DNA of 64,000 nt from Stemphylium vesicarium (lineage: Eukaryota > Ascomycota > Dothideomycetes > Pleosporales > Pleosporaceae): assembly GCA_004380135.1 (NCBI GenBank), contig QXCR01000003.1, positions 434,001 through 498,000 of the forward strand, given 5' to 3'. A program made the position numbers and the translations under genes. The notes under the pieces were generated by a model. The model searched no databases, had not been told where the DNA came from, and saw only the letters and a list, made by a program, of their open reading frames with translations. Positions 54,896-64,000 of the stretch are shown piece by piece (positions within the stretch are counted from its first letter, which is position 1; every line of letters begins with the position of its first letter).

Positions 54896-56428
54896 ATGGT
54901 CCCGAACGTAGACTTAACAGCGCAGGCCCCGCCGGCGCGCATACCCAGGCTGAAGTACAGAAATCCGCTGCCGCTGCCGTCCGATACCGTCTCCCTCGCG
55001 TCCGATTCCTCCCAAGGCTCTGGGTCGCCCTCTGCATATAGTCAAGAGTCGCCCACCTCCCCGGATTCCACAGCTCCGTCGACCCTCACCCACCGTTCCT
55101 TCGAAACTGCCAGTGTGACGTCATCCAGTCTGGCTTCCCTATCCTCCAGCGCTTCTTCGTCAAATGACTCCAAGTCATCGAAGAAGAAGAAGAAGGGCTC
55201 CGTGCTCGGCTTTCTTTCCTTGAAGGAGCCGTCCCAGGTTGCTCTCGAACAATTCGCCGAGCAGCAGCGCAAGCAGGCCAGCGCCTCGGGCACCTTAACG
55301 CCTCAGTCAAAAGTCAGTAGTTACTATGCCGGCCAGAAGCTTCCTCGAAATGTTCCCAAAGTCAACTCAAAATGGGATGGAGTCCCCGATTCAGTCAAAC
55401 ACCGGTACACGACATCCAGTGCATCAACCAAAGACAAGAGAAGCAGCATAGCGTCCAAAAGCTCGCTTGGCTCACCCATCAAGAACGGCCGATGGAACGA
55501 ATCAAGGTTTTCTGTAATGACCGACGGCACACGTAATCCACCCAACTCCATCGCTTCTGTGTCCATCTCAGATTTTGGTGTTCACGACGGCACATCCGGT
55601 CTCGGCTCGTCACCCTCAACCACCACGCTGCCCGAGATCAGCTCCTATTTCCCGGATGGCCCAGTCACTTCTTCACACGCAGATTCGACTACTGAAACAA
55701 TTCCTCAATCATCAACCAGGCTATCAGACGCCACTTCAAGTGATCGCCCAAGCATGGACGGATCCACTTACTCAAGGCCACACTCTCCCGCATCTTCCAC
55801 CACATCGACAGATACTGTCGTCATGGACGCCGCAGACACTATTTTCAAAAAACTAAACGACCGTCCAAGTCAAGGGAGCTGGGGCAAGAACGCGCATGCT
55901 GTTCAACCTCAGGATGATGAAGAGCCGGACTTTGTGCCAGATTCACACGATTTCCTTTTTCGTCCTCAACCTGCCATTGAGCGCCGAAACAGCGAGCCGC
56001 CCGTGACATATGAGCCGATTTCACCCACATCGTCGATTCCTCATTATGCCCCAGTGCGGCCTGTTCAAAACTTTAGCCGGCCGACGGGGTCAAAGGGCCC
56101 ACCGCCAGTCCAACGATCTGCACACATGCCACCATATCGAAGAACACCATCAGCACCCGCACTGCCCACCTTGTACGAAGCTTCCCTAGCCAGCACCGAC
56201 GACGCCGAAGAGCATGATGAAGACGACGATTCTTATTCAATTGCACCTTCTACCATCGCACCTTCTGAGCTGTCCAAGCACTGGTACGAGTCTCCCCGCG
56301 AGCGCTTGGGATTGGGCAGACGTCTTCAAATCAATGACATCTCACCCTGGGATGAGCAGCGAGGTGCAGCAGGTAAGCCCAAAAAAAGTCGATTATCGAT
56401 GTTTGGGAGGACTGTTTCAAAGGGATAA
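54896..56428 (+). CDS. Ser-rich disordered hypothetical protein, 510 residues
   Basis: A single exon with an ATG start (MVPNVDLTAQAPPARIPRLK). It is Ser/Thr/Pro-rich throughout. Short constrained-looking islands occur: KKKKKGSVLGFLSLKEPSQVALEQ (residues about 95-120, a basic then helical segment), KVNSKWDGVPDSVKHRY (about 158-175), and the C-terminal SKHWYESPRERLGLGRRLQ, INDISPWDEQ and KKSRLSMFGRTVSKG. These may be docking or phosphorylation sites. No membrane or catalytic features are visible. Family not recognised. Confidence 0.6.
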   Translation: MVPNVDLTAQAPPARIPRLKYRNPLPLPSDTVSLASDSSQGSGSPSAYSQESPTSPDSTAPSTLTHRSFETASVTSSSLASLSSSASSSNDSKSSKKKKKGSVLGFLSLKEPSQVALEQFAEQQRKQASASGTLTPQSKVSSYYAGQKLPRNVPKVNSKWDGVPDSVKHRYTTSSASTKDKRSSIASKSSLGSPIKNGRWNESRFSVMTDGTRNPPNSIASVSISDFGVHDGTSGLGSSPSTTTLPEISSYFPDGPVTSSHADSTTETIPQSSTRLSDATSSDRPSMDGSTYSRPHSPASSTTSTDTVVMDAADTIFKKLNDRPSQGSWGKNAHAVQPQDDEEPDFVPDSHDFLFRPQPAIERRNSEPPVTYEPISPTSSIPHYAPVRPVQNFSRPTGSKGPPPVQRSAHMPPYRRTPSAPALPTLYEASLASTDDAEEHDEDDDSYSIAPSTIAPSELSKHWYESPRERLGLGRRLQINDISPWDEQRGAAGKPKKSRLSMFGRTVSKG

Positions 56429-56828
56429 GCTTTGCTGGCAAAGCATGCGCACTTACTGACATCCAGTGGATAGCATCATCCTGCAATCCTCGGAAATCTA
56501 CGGCCAGTGCCGTTCACACTCCCGGAGCCTAGTGCGTTCCTATTTTTGTGCATACTATTTTTTTATATTTTGCTCTTAGCGATACAGCATTTCTTCCCTT
56601 TGCTCCGGTTGTCATCATGTCGCATCGTCTTCAGGAAGATACTCTCTCTAAAAATAGATACCCATTTCACGACTTTACACCTTTTCCCTCTCACGGCTAT
56701 CTGAGTTTGTTTTTTCCTAGCGGTATGCTTTGAGGATCCGGTGATCGGAGTACTGAGGGTTGCGCGCTTCCTTCTTTTCCCCTTCTTCAGCTCAAAGTTT
56801 CAGGCCACCACTCGTTCTTGTGTCATCG

Positions 56829-56853
56829 CGCACGCACGCACGCACGCACGCAC
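56829..56853. repeat. (ACGC)n microsatellite
   Basis: About six tandem copies of CGCA/ACGC in non-coding sequence downstream of the Ser-rich gene. Confidence 0.8.
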
Positions 56854-57412
56854 ATGATAATGCAAAACATTCCAATTCTTGTCACACCGCACACAATCTT
56901 CCCCACGCGTGCGCAAACATGCAGGCAACGTGCTTGCTAGCTCACCGTGACGTATATTGCTTTTTCAATGGTTCAGTCTGCCCCACACATACACAGCCCT
57001 GTGGCTGATGGCGCATCCCTCTTCGCGCTGATCGACAGGTCCGCCCAAACCTTAAACGCCAGGACCCCGTCGCAGTTGTCTCGCGAAAACAATTGCGCGA
57101 TCCCTTTCTTTTCTTTCCTGTTTTGTCATTCGCTCGATAGCTGGCCGTTATCTCGGCGATCGTTGAGATCGGCTACTTTGGCACGTGGAAGTAGGCCTGA
57201 GGTGACGGAAACCTACGTACAATCGTACAAGGTCGGGCAAGTTTCCTTCCCTAGGCATGCAGGCGAAAGTTAACTTCCAAACTCCCAACCTTCCCCACAC
57301 ACACTCCTCATCAGTGTTTGCAAACACATGAGACGCGAACGCGAACGCGACTTGTTGCCGCCCCGGCTAATCTGACCGATCTGGAGAAGAGAAGATGACA
57401 AGAGACGGGGTC

Positions 57413-57448
57413 TTGCGCTTCGACCTGCGCTTCGACTTGCGCTTCGGC
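57413..57448. repeat. 12-bp tandem repeat, three copies
   Basis: TTGCGCTTCGAC, CTGCGCTTCGAC and TTGCGCTTCGGC follow one another without gaps. They lie just after a short GCGAAC run near 57340. Non-coding. Confidence 0.8.
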
Positions 57449-58595
57449 TAAGTTGCAGAATTGCTACCGTATTGGGTATACGAGACCCCCCCTTTCAAAC
57501 TTTGAAGCTTCCAAACGCCACTTGTCGAGTAGATCCGCTGTGGTGGGTAGCGCGCTGGTGACGGACGCCACGCGTGGCTGATGACATGTGTCAGGGTGGG
57601 TATGTGCCGGGGGCTAGTGGCGCTTAGTTTGGGAGAGATGGTGAGGTGGTTGTGGGACTGTGTTTCTCGTGAAGGGGGTGGGTGAAGGGGAGGTGGGGAA
57701 AGGGGTTGAGGGTTGAGCACAGCGCCGTGAGATGTCTTTCGCGAGGGCGTTCTTCTAGTTTTTGAACATGTCTACTCAGAGTTAGAGTTGGTGTATAATG
57801 TCTCTTGGAAACAGCCTTTATCCATGAATTTCTTCATGACACGCAAGCTGTAGGTTTTTTGTTCTTGTTTTTAGGTAAGGTGATGGTAAGAAGAAGAGGG
57901 GTGAAATGAGGAGAAAGGGTTATATATGCGAGGTATACTTAGTGTGACGGAGAATGGGTGTGGGCTGTACATGGGCGGTCTCTTTGCGTCTTTGCTCTAA
58001 GGGTCTACTCGGGAAGCGACGGAAAGTCTTTATGGGAAAGTATGGATAGCGAAAATCAAAAGGCATACATTTGCGTCTGGTATAGTTTATGGGACGATCC
58101 TGGGCCATCTGCGCCCATATAAAGGCGGTCTTCGACCACACTCTCTTTCTTTCCACCTGTTCCACAAGCCACTGTACTCGTTGCCTAAAATATGGAACAT
58201 TCCCGCATATGGGTGTCTGTTTGAAGTGCAGAAAGCAAAATAAAAGACGATCTAGAGGAAGCCATGGCTGGGGCGTGGTCTTGCGATTTGAGATGAAGGA
58301 TACACAAGGAGAAAGACATGATACTAGGCTAACTCGATTTTGGTCACCGTCGTATTTGCTATTGACATTCACGAGTAAAAATGAGTGACATTTAAAACTG
58401 CATACCGCTTACTGTGTAACAGTTTAGTACTGCATGTAATGCCATTAAATCCGGTGACAACATTTCCGACCCTACAAATGGACGACCCAAACCTTCATCC
58501 AAAAATGAGTGAACAAATTCGATACCAAAAAAGAGCGAACTGGGTACCATGTACCCGAAATCACACGCAGTCCACCCGTGACCCTTTCCATGATC

Positions 58596-59527
58596 TCAGT
58601 CATCGTCATCACCCATCCACGGCTCAAAGCCACCCCAGCTGTCCCGTTCCCTCTGCGCCTCCCTTCGTATCTCATTGAACGTCTCCATAATCATCCCCTG
58701 GACAAAATCTCCCCCACCACGCGTTGGCCCAGTGCGAAGATTATCGCATTTCTTGCACTCACAGAACCAGGGCAATCCGTACATAGTCCCACGACCGCAG
58801 CGTCGTCTCATCTTCTCGAGGAAGCGATTGAGTGTCTTCTCTGGCGTTTCGTCGCGGGGGCAGTTTGGCATGGCACAAACTGCCAAGTAGACTTTCCGAG
58901 ATCAAACACAGCTGTGCCGTACTGCTTGTCTCCGAGTTTGTAGTTGCGAAGCTTGATCACACCCGCGCGCGCGGGTTCGATTTCTCGTATGTGGAAGAGT
59001 CCGATGATGTCAAAGCCTGTGATCCTAATGTGCTGGCCGTTGGTGTCGCGGAAACGAGAATCTGCAGTACCTGTGGTAGCATTGGTGCTGCTGCTGCCGC
59101 TGGACGGGCCTGCTGCAGGGGCTGTAGTCGCACTGGAGCTTCCCGTCAAAGACTTCTCGTGCAAGATCGCCTTCTTCATGATGTGGTCTTCATCTAGGCC
59201 AGCGCACGCTTTGGGCTTCGTGAGCGTCCAATTGGGATAACCGTGATCGTTGTCCTGTTCATGGACTTGCTTCAAGGTCTTGCCTTTGTGCTTGCCTGTC
59301 TTCAAGATGTAGTGAGTGTACGGATCGTTGGCCGCGCGAGTGCGATACTCCTGATTGACCTCATCATCCAGCGTCTCCTTGAATGGTATAAAGCTATTCT
59401 TGTTATATGGCATGTACGTTCCGCCAAAGATTTTCTTGGGGGAACGGAATGGAGGAGGCATGCTGGGCGGCGGCGGGATTGCGGGTAGCGCGCGGCGGGG
59501 ATAGTTTCGACTTGTGCCGAGGTGCAT
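58596..59527 (-). CDS. Hypothetical protein with GKHKGKT motif and apparent frameshift before a Cys-rich tail
   Basis: From the ATG at 59527 a 239-codon frame runs to a stop at 58808. It includes DPYTHYILKTGKHKGKTLKQV with PNWTL, a pattern like small nucleic-acid-associated modules in which GKxKGKT is followed by an aromatic segment, and later ITGFDIIGLFHIREIEPARA and YGTAVFDLGKSTW. Near 58890 a second frame opens that reads AVCAMPNCPRDETPEKTLNRF, has CECKKC and an acidic end, and stops at 58596. The two frames overlap only over about 30 codons, with no intron possible between them, so a one-base indel (real or an assembly error), programmed shifting, or a chance open frame are the options. 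The span given covers both. Confidence 0.5.
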
Positions 59528-60497
59528 AAGTGTGCAGTGCGTATGCAGCTACGGTCGTGTAATCTAGGTTTCCGCGTCAGCCATGTTTACAACCTACACA
59601 ACTAGTATTTCATACATACCTTTTGTAGAATTTACGGTAAGTCGAGTCTCGGAGAAGAGTAAATGAACGGGATGATTCGAGAGCGGGGTCAGGTAGATGG
59701 CTACAATGAGCGTTTCTCGTCCTATACATAATGTTAGCCATTGTTCCGAAGACTCACTATCCACAGCCTGTTGGCCGAGAAACCCAGCTGCATCTTGCTG
59801 GTTGGCACATACCTGAGAGCAGAGCCAACGCTAAACCTCTTTAGGAAGAGCAACAAATCAACGTACTCGAATGTATATATATTTTGAAGCGGAAAAAAAG
59901 GGTGGGAAGGGAGATCTCGACGTCGAAACGGAGGAAGGAGGAAGGAGGAAGGAGGAAGGAGGAAGGAGGAAGAGGGTGGGTGAGAATTTTGTATTGTTTT
60001 ATCTCGGTAGCATTTTGCTGACACTGCTTTGGGAAACATAGCGTCGTCGCGAGATGCCAATCTGACCAATTAGAGGCCGGTTTTTGTACCTCAGTTTAAG
60101 TTGCTTAGAGTTGAGGTTGGGGTGTATGCGGGCAGCACCTTGGCGTTAGACCCATGTCGCTCCAACGACAATGAGCAGTCGGCACTGTGACTTCTGCTTG
60201 AGGGGCCTTTGTCAGCTTGCCGATGCACGCGGAAAGCTTTTGTTTGCGATGTAACAAGCATGGCTGATGATGCGGTGGTTGTTGAGGTCGATTTCTTGAT
60301 ATTATTGATAGAAATCGAACGGCATGACTTGTGTCGCGATAACTCCTATGGCGGGGTACATTATGAGCGACGTGTCTACCATCGCATTCTACCCTTCATC
60401 ACTGATGATCTGCTGCAGAAGTCCCATAAACGAAAACCTTTCCCTCATCCGTAGCCCTGAGTCACAAGCCCTCGACTTCTCCACAGGCACACGCGAC
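59528..60497. other. Intergenic region with a 7-bp tandem repeat
   Basis: About 970 bp with no supportable gene. A GGAGGAA minisatellite lies at 59931-59971. The rest is promoter of the gene on the left and 3' flank of the weak hypothetical gene on the right. Confidence 0.4.
59931..59971. repeat. (GAGGAAG)n minisatellite, about six copies
   Basis: Perfect 7-bp units in tandem, purine-only on the plus strand, in non-coding sequence. Confidence 0.9.
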
Positions 60498-61182
60498 TCA
60501 CAGGCAGCGCTTCTCTACCTTGGCGATGTACGTCTCCAGCGCCTCTTCAGGTGTACCATTAAGAGGACGCCCGGGAGTGCGTGGTGCAGCATCGTAAACT
60601 TGATGTAGATAATACGTCCTTAAAAGATACGGGGGGCTCGGCCTTGACTTAAAGTGCTTTACTCCCCAGCGATCCAAATGATGCTGCTTCATGTGGAAGA
60701 TTGTCTCGATATCAGCGCCCAAAATACACAGTACATCATATTTCCGTGATTGCAAAGCGCGAATCCGAGCGGTGCGGAAGCGAGCTGGGACATCCCGTGG
60801 GGCTGAATTACCCGGACTGTTACTATAGTTTCTGTCGAGCACGGCTTCGTCTTCTGCGGTAGGTAGCAGCGTGCGTTCATCTTCGTCCGCAATTTCGTTC
60901 CAATGCAGAACCGCGGCCTTTACCACGTGGCCGTCGCTGAGGTCTCTGCATGCCTTTGGGCTGCATATAAGCCATCGCAAATATCCAAAGTTTTTTTTTT
61001 CCTAGCAACTTGCTCCGTGGTCAGACCTGTTTTTTTATCGGTTCGGAACTGATATTAGCGGTATAGGTTTTTTCTATCATCGTACTATCGTATTTGTCAT
61101 GGTCGATGTGTTCTTTGGACGGGTTGAATGGATCTCTGAATTGCCATTCGCACAACCTTTTGTCATGCCTTTGGGGTGGCAT
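60498..61182 (-). CDS. Weak hypothetical gene, possibly interrupted
   Basis: A frame from the ATG at 61182 (MPPQRHDKRLCEWQFRDPFN) runs to a stop at 61021. A second frame, without its own ATG, starts near 60980 and ends at 60498 with protein-like sequence (SRKYDVLCILGADIETIFH, SPPYLLRTYYLHQVYD). A GTCTGA donor and TATGCAG acceptor lie between them, but the phases do not match. A/T homopolymers of 7 and 10 nt sit in the gap, so a length error or true frameshift could separate the halves. No family was recognised. Confidence 0.35.
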
Positions 61183-61382
61183 AGTGATTGTGATGTTCAA
61201 TAGTATGTGGATAATGACAGCACAGAAAGGGCGACCACGATCATTAATCGATTTAAATATGAGTTCCATCCCTGCAAGACAGACGTTTCAAGTTCCATGC
61301 TGTTTTTGTAGGCACTGAAAGAAAGCTGCAAGCCGTCGTCTGAAAGCGGAAGTTTGAACCTCTGCAGCTAATCCACATCGCG

Positions 61383-63097
61383 TTAAGAAGCCTCACGCAG
61401 AGCGTCTTGGGCGCTAAACGCCTTTTCCCTCAAACTTATCTCATGTGGCTTTCCATCCTTGGCCCAGTCACCCATTTCCATCAGCCTGTCTCTCTGGACC
61501 TCTAGCTCCCTATTCATAACCTCGTTATTCGGGTTACCTAAACTTCGCTTGAGCTCTTCGATCATCTCCTCTGCCTTCTCTTTCACACTCTTTGTGAATG
61601 CGTTATCGAGCCCATGGCTCAGATGTGCGACATCCAGGACTTGCTTTACCAACATCATCGCGATAAGGCCCATGTTGACACCCGGCGCGCCGATACCCTC
61701 CTCGGTGCTTGCAAGGTACGCGGCCAACATTGCCATCTGCCAGGTTTGGACGACGCGGACAGGATGGAAGGCAACGGGATAGAGTTTCGGCAGAATATAC
61801 TTGTATCGCTTTGCGCATTGTGCACATGCCTCCTGAAACTTGCCCAAAGAAAGAAGATTTACCACAAGTTCGTCACGGGTTGAGGCATAGGGTTGCCTAT
61901 ATAGCGGCCAGTTCGTTGACTCATGGCAGATCTGGAGAGATTCTTTGAGCAGTGGGACAACCACTTCCGCGTTATCCATGCTTTGCATCCGCTCATACAC
62001 TGTGAACGCCGTCTCTTGATTGTCGACCAAATTTTGCAATACATCTTTGCTGGGTATCCAGTCAGGATCCAGAGGGACGAGCCAGTTGTCTTCCTGACGA
62101 GTGGCTTTATCCTGACACTTTGCACACCGACATGTGAAAAACCAGCGTGTTTGGAGGTCGTCTTGTCGTTTGTGATACGGATGAGTGGTGTCGATGTAGG
62201 ATATGAATATTTCCTTGTCTTTCTTGATTGGTCGTAGAGTACGGATGCTGACCCGCGGTCCATCCATCATGATGTAGGCGTTCGGATCGCAGGAGTGATT
62301 CAGGTGGCAGAGAGTGGGGTCTACCATGATTCCCAAAGGATCCAATGTGGGAGTGATTAGTGTCAGCGCGTTCGACATAACCTTGAGAATATTAGTAATG
62401 TACTTGTAGAAGGTAGCCGTTATCAACTTACTCTGCCGTACATCGCAGCGACAAAGTCTTTATCGAACATGTTTTGTGACAACGAGAACTGACCGACGCC
62501 CATGGACATCAATTCGATATTTTCGTACGTTCCATTTCGCTTGAAATCATCGATATGAGACGGCAGCTGGCAAAGTAACTCCCAGTCTGCGTCGGAAATG
62601 AGACCATGCTTTCGTCTGGTAAGTAGTTCCATGCATGCCAGAAATGCCTTTGGAAGCCCTCTGCCGGCCATAGGCTTCAGGACCTTACACTCGTGCTTGT
62701 GCCCGCGGTTCCATGCTTCTTTCTGGCAAGCCTAGGTAGGGTTAGTTCTATGACGAGATGAATACGGAGCGGCGATGCTTACCTTGCTACAATATCTGAA
62801 TCTCTGACATGCGGCGCATTTACTCACTTCTGCTCCTTCCGGCACATATAGTCTTGTCCCTGCTGATGCACCCTCAGTCCAAAGGTAGCAGTTCGCACAT
62901 GTATCGAGCAATCGCTCGGTCTCTAGAGAACCGACAAGCGGACGCTGGAACCTCGCAATCTCTTCACCGGCACCAAATCTCCTATTCGCAAAAACACCCC
63001 GACCAACGCTCTCCCCTTTGCTGTTTACGCAAACATTCGACTTCGAAATGTAGTGAGGTGCTGGTGTGGTTACCGAAATTTTCTGTTCATCTGACAT
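61383..63097 (-). CDS. SET/MYND (SMYD-like) protein lysine methyltransferase
   Basis: Three exons on the minus strand: 63097-62783, 62731-62432 and 62381-61383, giving 537 residues, all in phase 0. Introns have GTAAGC and GTAAGT donors and a TACTAAT branch. The N-terminal part of the split SET domain is GRGVFANRRFGAGEEI (residues about 33-48). A MYND zinc finger follows (CANC, KCAAC, RYCSK, ACQKEAWNRGHKHEC, about residues 67-121). The SET core comes after: LNHSCDPNA (about 232-240), IRTLRPIKKDKEIFISYID with the catalytic Tyr, and the post-SET CRCAKC (about 285). A helical TPR-like C-terminal half follows (KFQEACAQCAKRYKYI). SMYD enzymes methylate histone or non-histone lysines using S-adenosylmethionine. 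The substrate here is unknown. Confidence 0.9.
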
Positions 63098-63751
63098 GAT
63101 CCAGATCCTTTGTAGCCCAATAAAGGCCGAAGGAGCGTGATCCGAGATTGATCGAGTTATTCAGTAAATGATGTGAGTCGTGCGAAGTCATGGTCTCTGT
63201 TTCGGAACAGCTTTCATCGGGCGAAAACATCGGGAGCTTCGCGGCACTAGGCCGATTTGGGAATAGACTAAGAAGGCCCACTTCCCCTCCCGACCGCGGA
63301 TTGTTAGCGCTTTCGACTACAGACTGCTGTCTGAACACATCTGTTTCCGCTCATCATTGCGACTTGCACTAATTTCCCTCTCGGGGTCATCATTACCACG
63401 ACCCTGCGTACACATCGGCCCATGATCAAGTCAGCGAGCCTTCTTCCGATTGATAGTTCTTGAACATGCGCGCTGTTCCTGGTTGAGTACGTAGGTAGGG
63501 TCTTATTGCCTGTAGCACTGACACATCAAAGACAGAAGAATGGTAGAGAATCACGGTTTGTAATGCCCCATCTGCATCACGCGCTTCGCGGGGAATCTAT
63601 GCGGGATAGTTGACAGCGGTACAAATATGCCTTGACTGCACAGGTGATAGTCTTTTGCAAGCATTTCTAAACAAGTCTTTCCTAGCACTACTTTTTTCAT
63701 CCGCCCACTCTCCGATTGAGCCTCCCGGTCAACATCCAAACATACCCAGTA
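63098..63751. promoter_or_regulatory. Divergent intergenic region upstream of the SET gene and the edge gene
   Basis: About 650 bp between two divergent starts. It probably holds both promoters. No clear TATA box, repeat or additional gene was seen. Confidence 0.4.
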
Positions 63752-64000
63752 ATGCTTTCTTTCTGGCGCCACCATGGCGCGAATTACAACACGTCTTCTT
63801 TGACATCAGCCACACCATCGTTGAAGATCTCGAACTTCTACCACTCCCCACGCGATGGTACATCTGTCACGCTCCCGACCTACGAGGAAACCCAGCAATC
63901 TCCTCCAACATATCACCAAATATTCGCACACGATGTCGAAAACCACTACAAGCATCTTGATGCATATGGCCGGGAGCAGGCTCTTGTCCGAGATCTCGTG
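63752..64000 (+). CDS. N-terminal part of an unknown protein, partial at the window edge
   Basis: An ATG at 63752 opens a frame that is still open at the last base (83 codons). It begins MLSFWRHHGANYNTSSLTSA, is Ser/Thr-rich, and has two PY-like motifs close together (LPTYEETQQ and PPTYHQI), which could bind WW or arrestin-type domains, then a charged helical stretch (ENHYKHLDAYGREQALVRDL). The codon pattern looks coding. The overlapping 116-codon frame at 63610-63960 looks like a shadow. No family can be named. Confidence 0.5.
   Translation, partial: MLSFWRHHGANYNTSSLTSATPSLKISNFYHSPRDGTSVTLPTYEETQQSPPTYHQIFAHDVENHYKHLDAYGREQALVRDLV

Larger units (their letters stand above)
56429..58595. 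other. Intergenic region with simple repeats, no supportable gene
   Basis: About 2.2 kb between convergent genes. It contains an ACGC tetranucleotide run and a 12-bp tandem repeat (listed separately). Frames such as minus 57448-57720 and minus 57920-58372 lack motifs and good starts. No RNA gene was recognised. Confidence 0.45.

Noticed and set aside
58965..58985. GGTTCGAT sequence resembling a tRNA B box
   Set aside because: It lies inside coding sequence of the GKHKGKT protein and no A box or cloverleaf partner arms were found.

Overview
The window looks like nuclear chromosomal DNA of a filamentous ascomycete, most likely a Dothideomycete close to Pleosporales (the lineage is inferred from gene content and gene structure, not from a search). 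The evidence is short introns of about 45-60 nt with GTRAGT donors and CTAAC-type branch sites, fungus-specific families (HET, SUR7/PalI, Msb1/Mug8, RlmA MADS-box, large C2H2 proteins), and one TA-rich block with mutations of the kind made by repeat-induced point mutation (RIP). I saw no tRNA, rRNA, CRISPR, plasmid or virus-like elements.

Layout. 1-27 kb is a gene-rich core: the 3' end of a GH38 alpha-mannosidase, the ERAD lectin Yos9/OS-9, the ER membrane complex subunit EMC3 divergently paired with signal peptidase subunit SPC2, and the oligosaccharyltransferase catalytic subunit STT3. Three C2H2 zinc-finger proteins are interspersed (6.4-8.0, 16.4-20.2 and 21.5-24.3 kb). Between Yos9 and the first finger gene lies a degenerate tandem repeat of about 160 bp whose minus strand stays open for 240 codons. 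27-38 kb holds a serine/arginine-rich protein with a Cys cluster, a coiled-coil protein, an Msb1/Mug8 morphogenesis protein and a small four-helix membrane protein. 38.5-43.1 kb is the longest stretch without a supportable gene and carries a palindrome between direct repeats. 43-48 kb holds an RlmA-type MADS-box factor with a polyglutamine tract, a penta-EF-hand protein with a 17-nt exon, and a small Gly/Tyr/Arg protein. 48.2-50.5 kb is a TA-rich block joined to a HET pseudogene with three in-frame stops, two of them RIP-type. 50.9-64 kb holds a SUR7-family membrane protein, two low-complexity conserved-looking proteins, a protein with an apparent frameshift, a weak hypothetical gene, a SET/MYND lysine methyltransferase, and the start of a gene that runs off the end.

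How the genes relate. Yos9, EMC3, SPC2 and STT3 all act at the ER membrane or lumen: N-glycan transfer, signal-peptide removal, membrane insertion and glycan-dependent disposal. EMC3 and SPC2 share one 283-bp divergent promoter. The rest look like ordinary housekeeping and regulatory neighbours. Exon structures were assembled by hand from splice signals, reading phase and family motifs. Two introns (in the 16.4-kb finger gene and the Msb1-like gene) are multiples of three without stops, so naive translation would keep them. I found no convincing undescribed system; the best unexplained structures are the 53-codon repeat locus at 3.3-4.0 kb, the long hairpin-rich EMC3 intron and the Cys-rich zinc-finger tail module.
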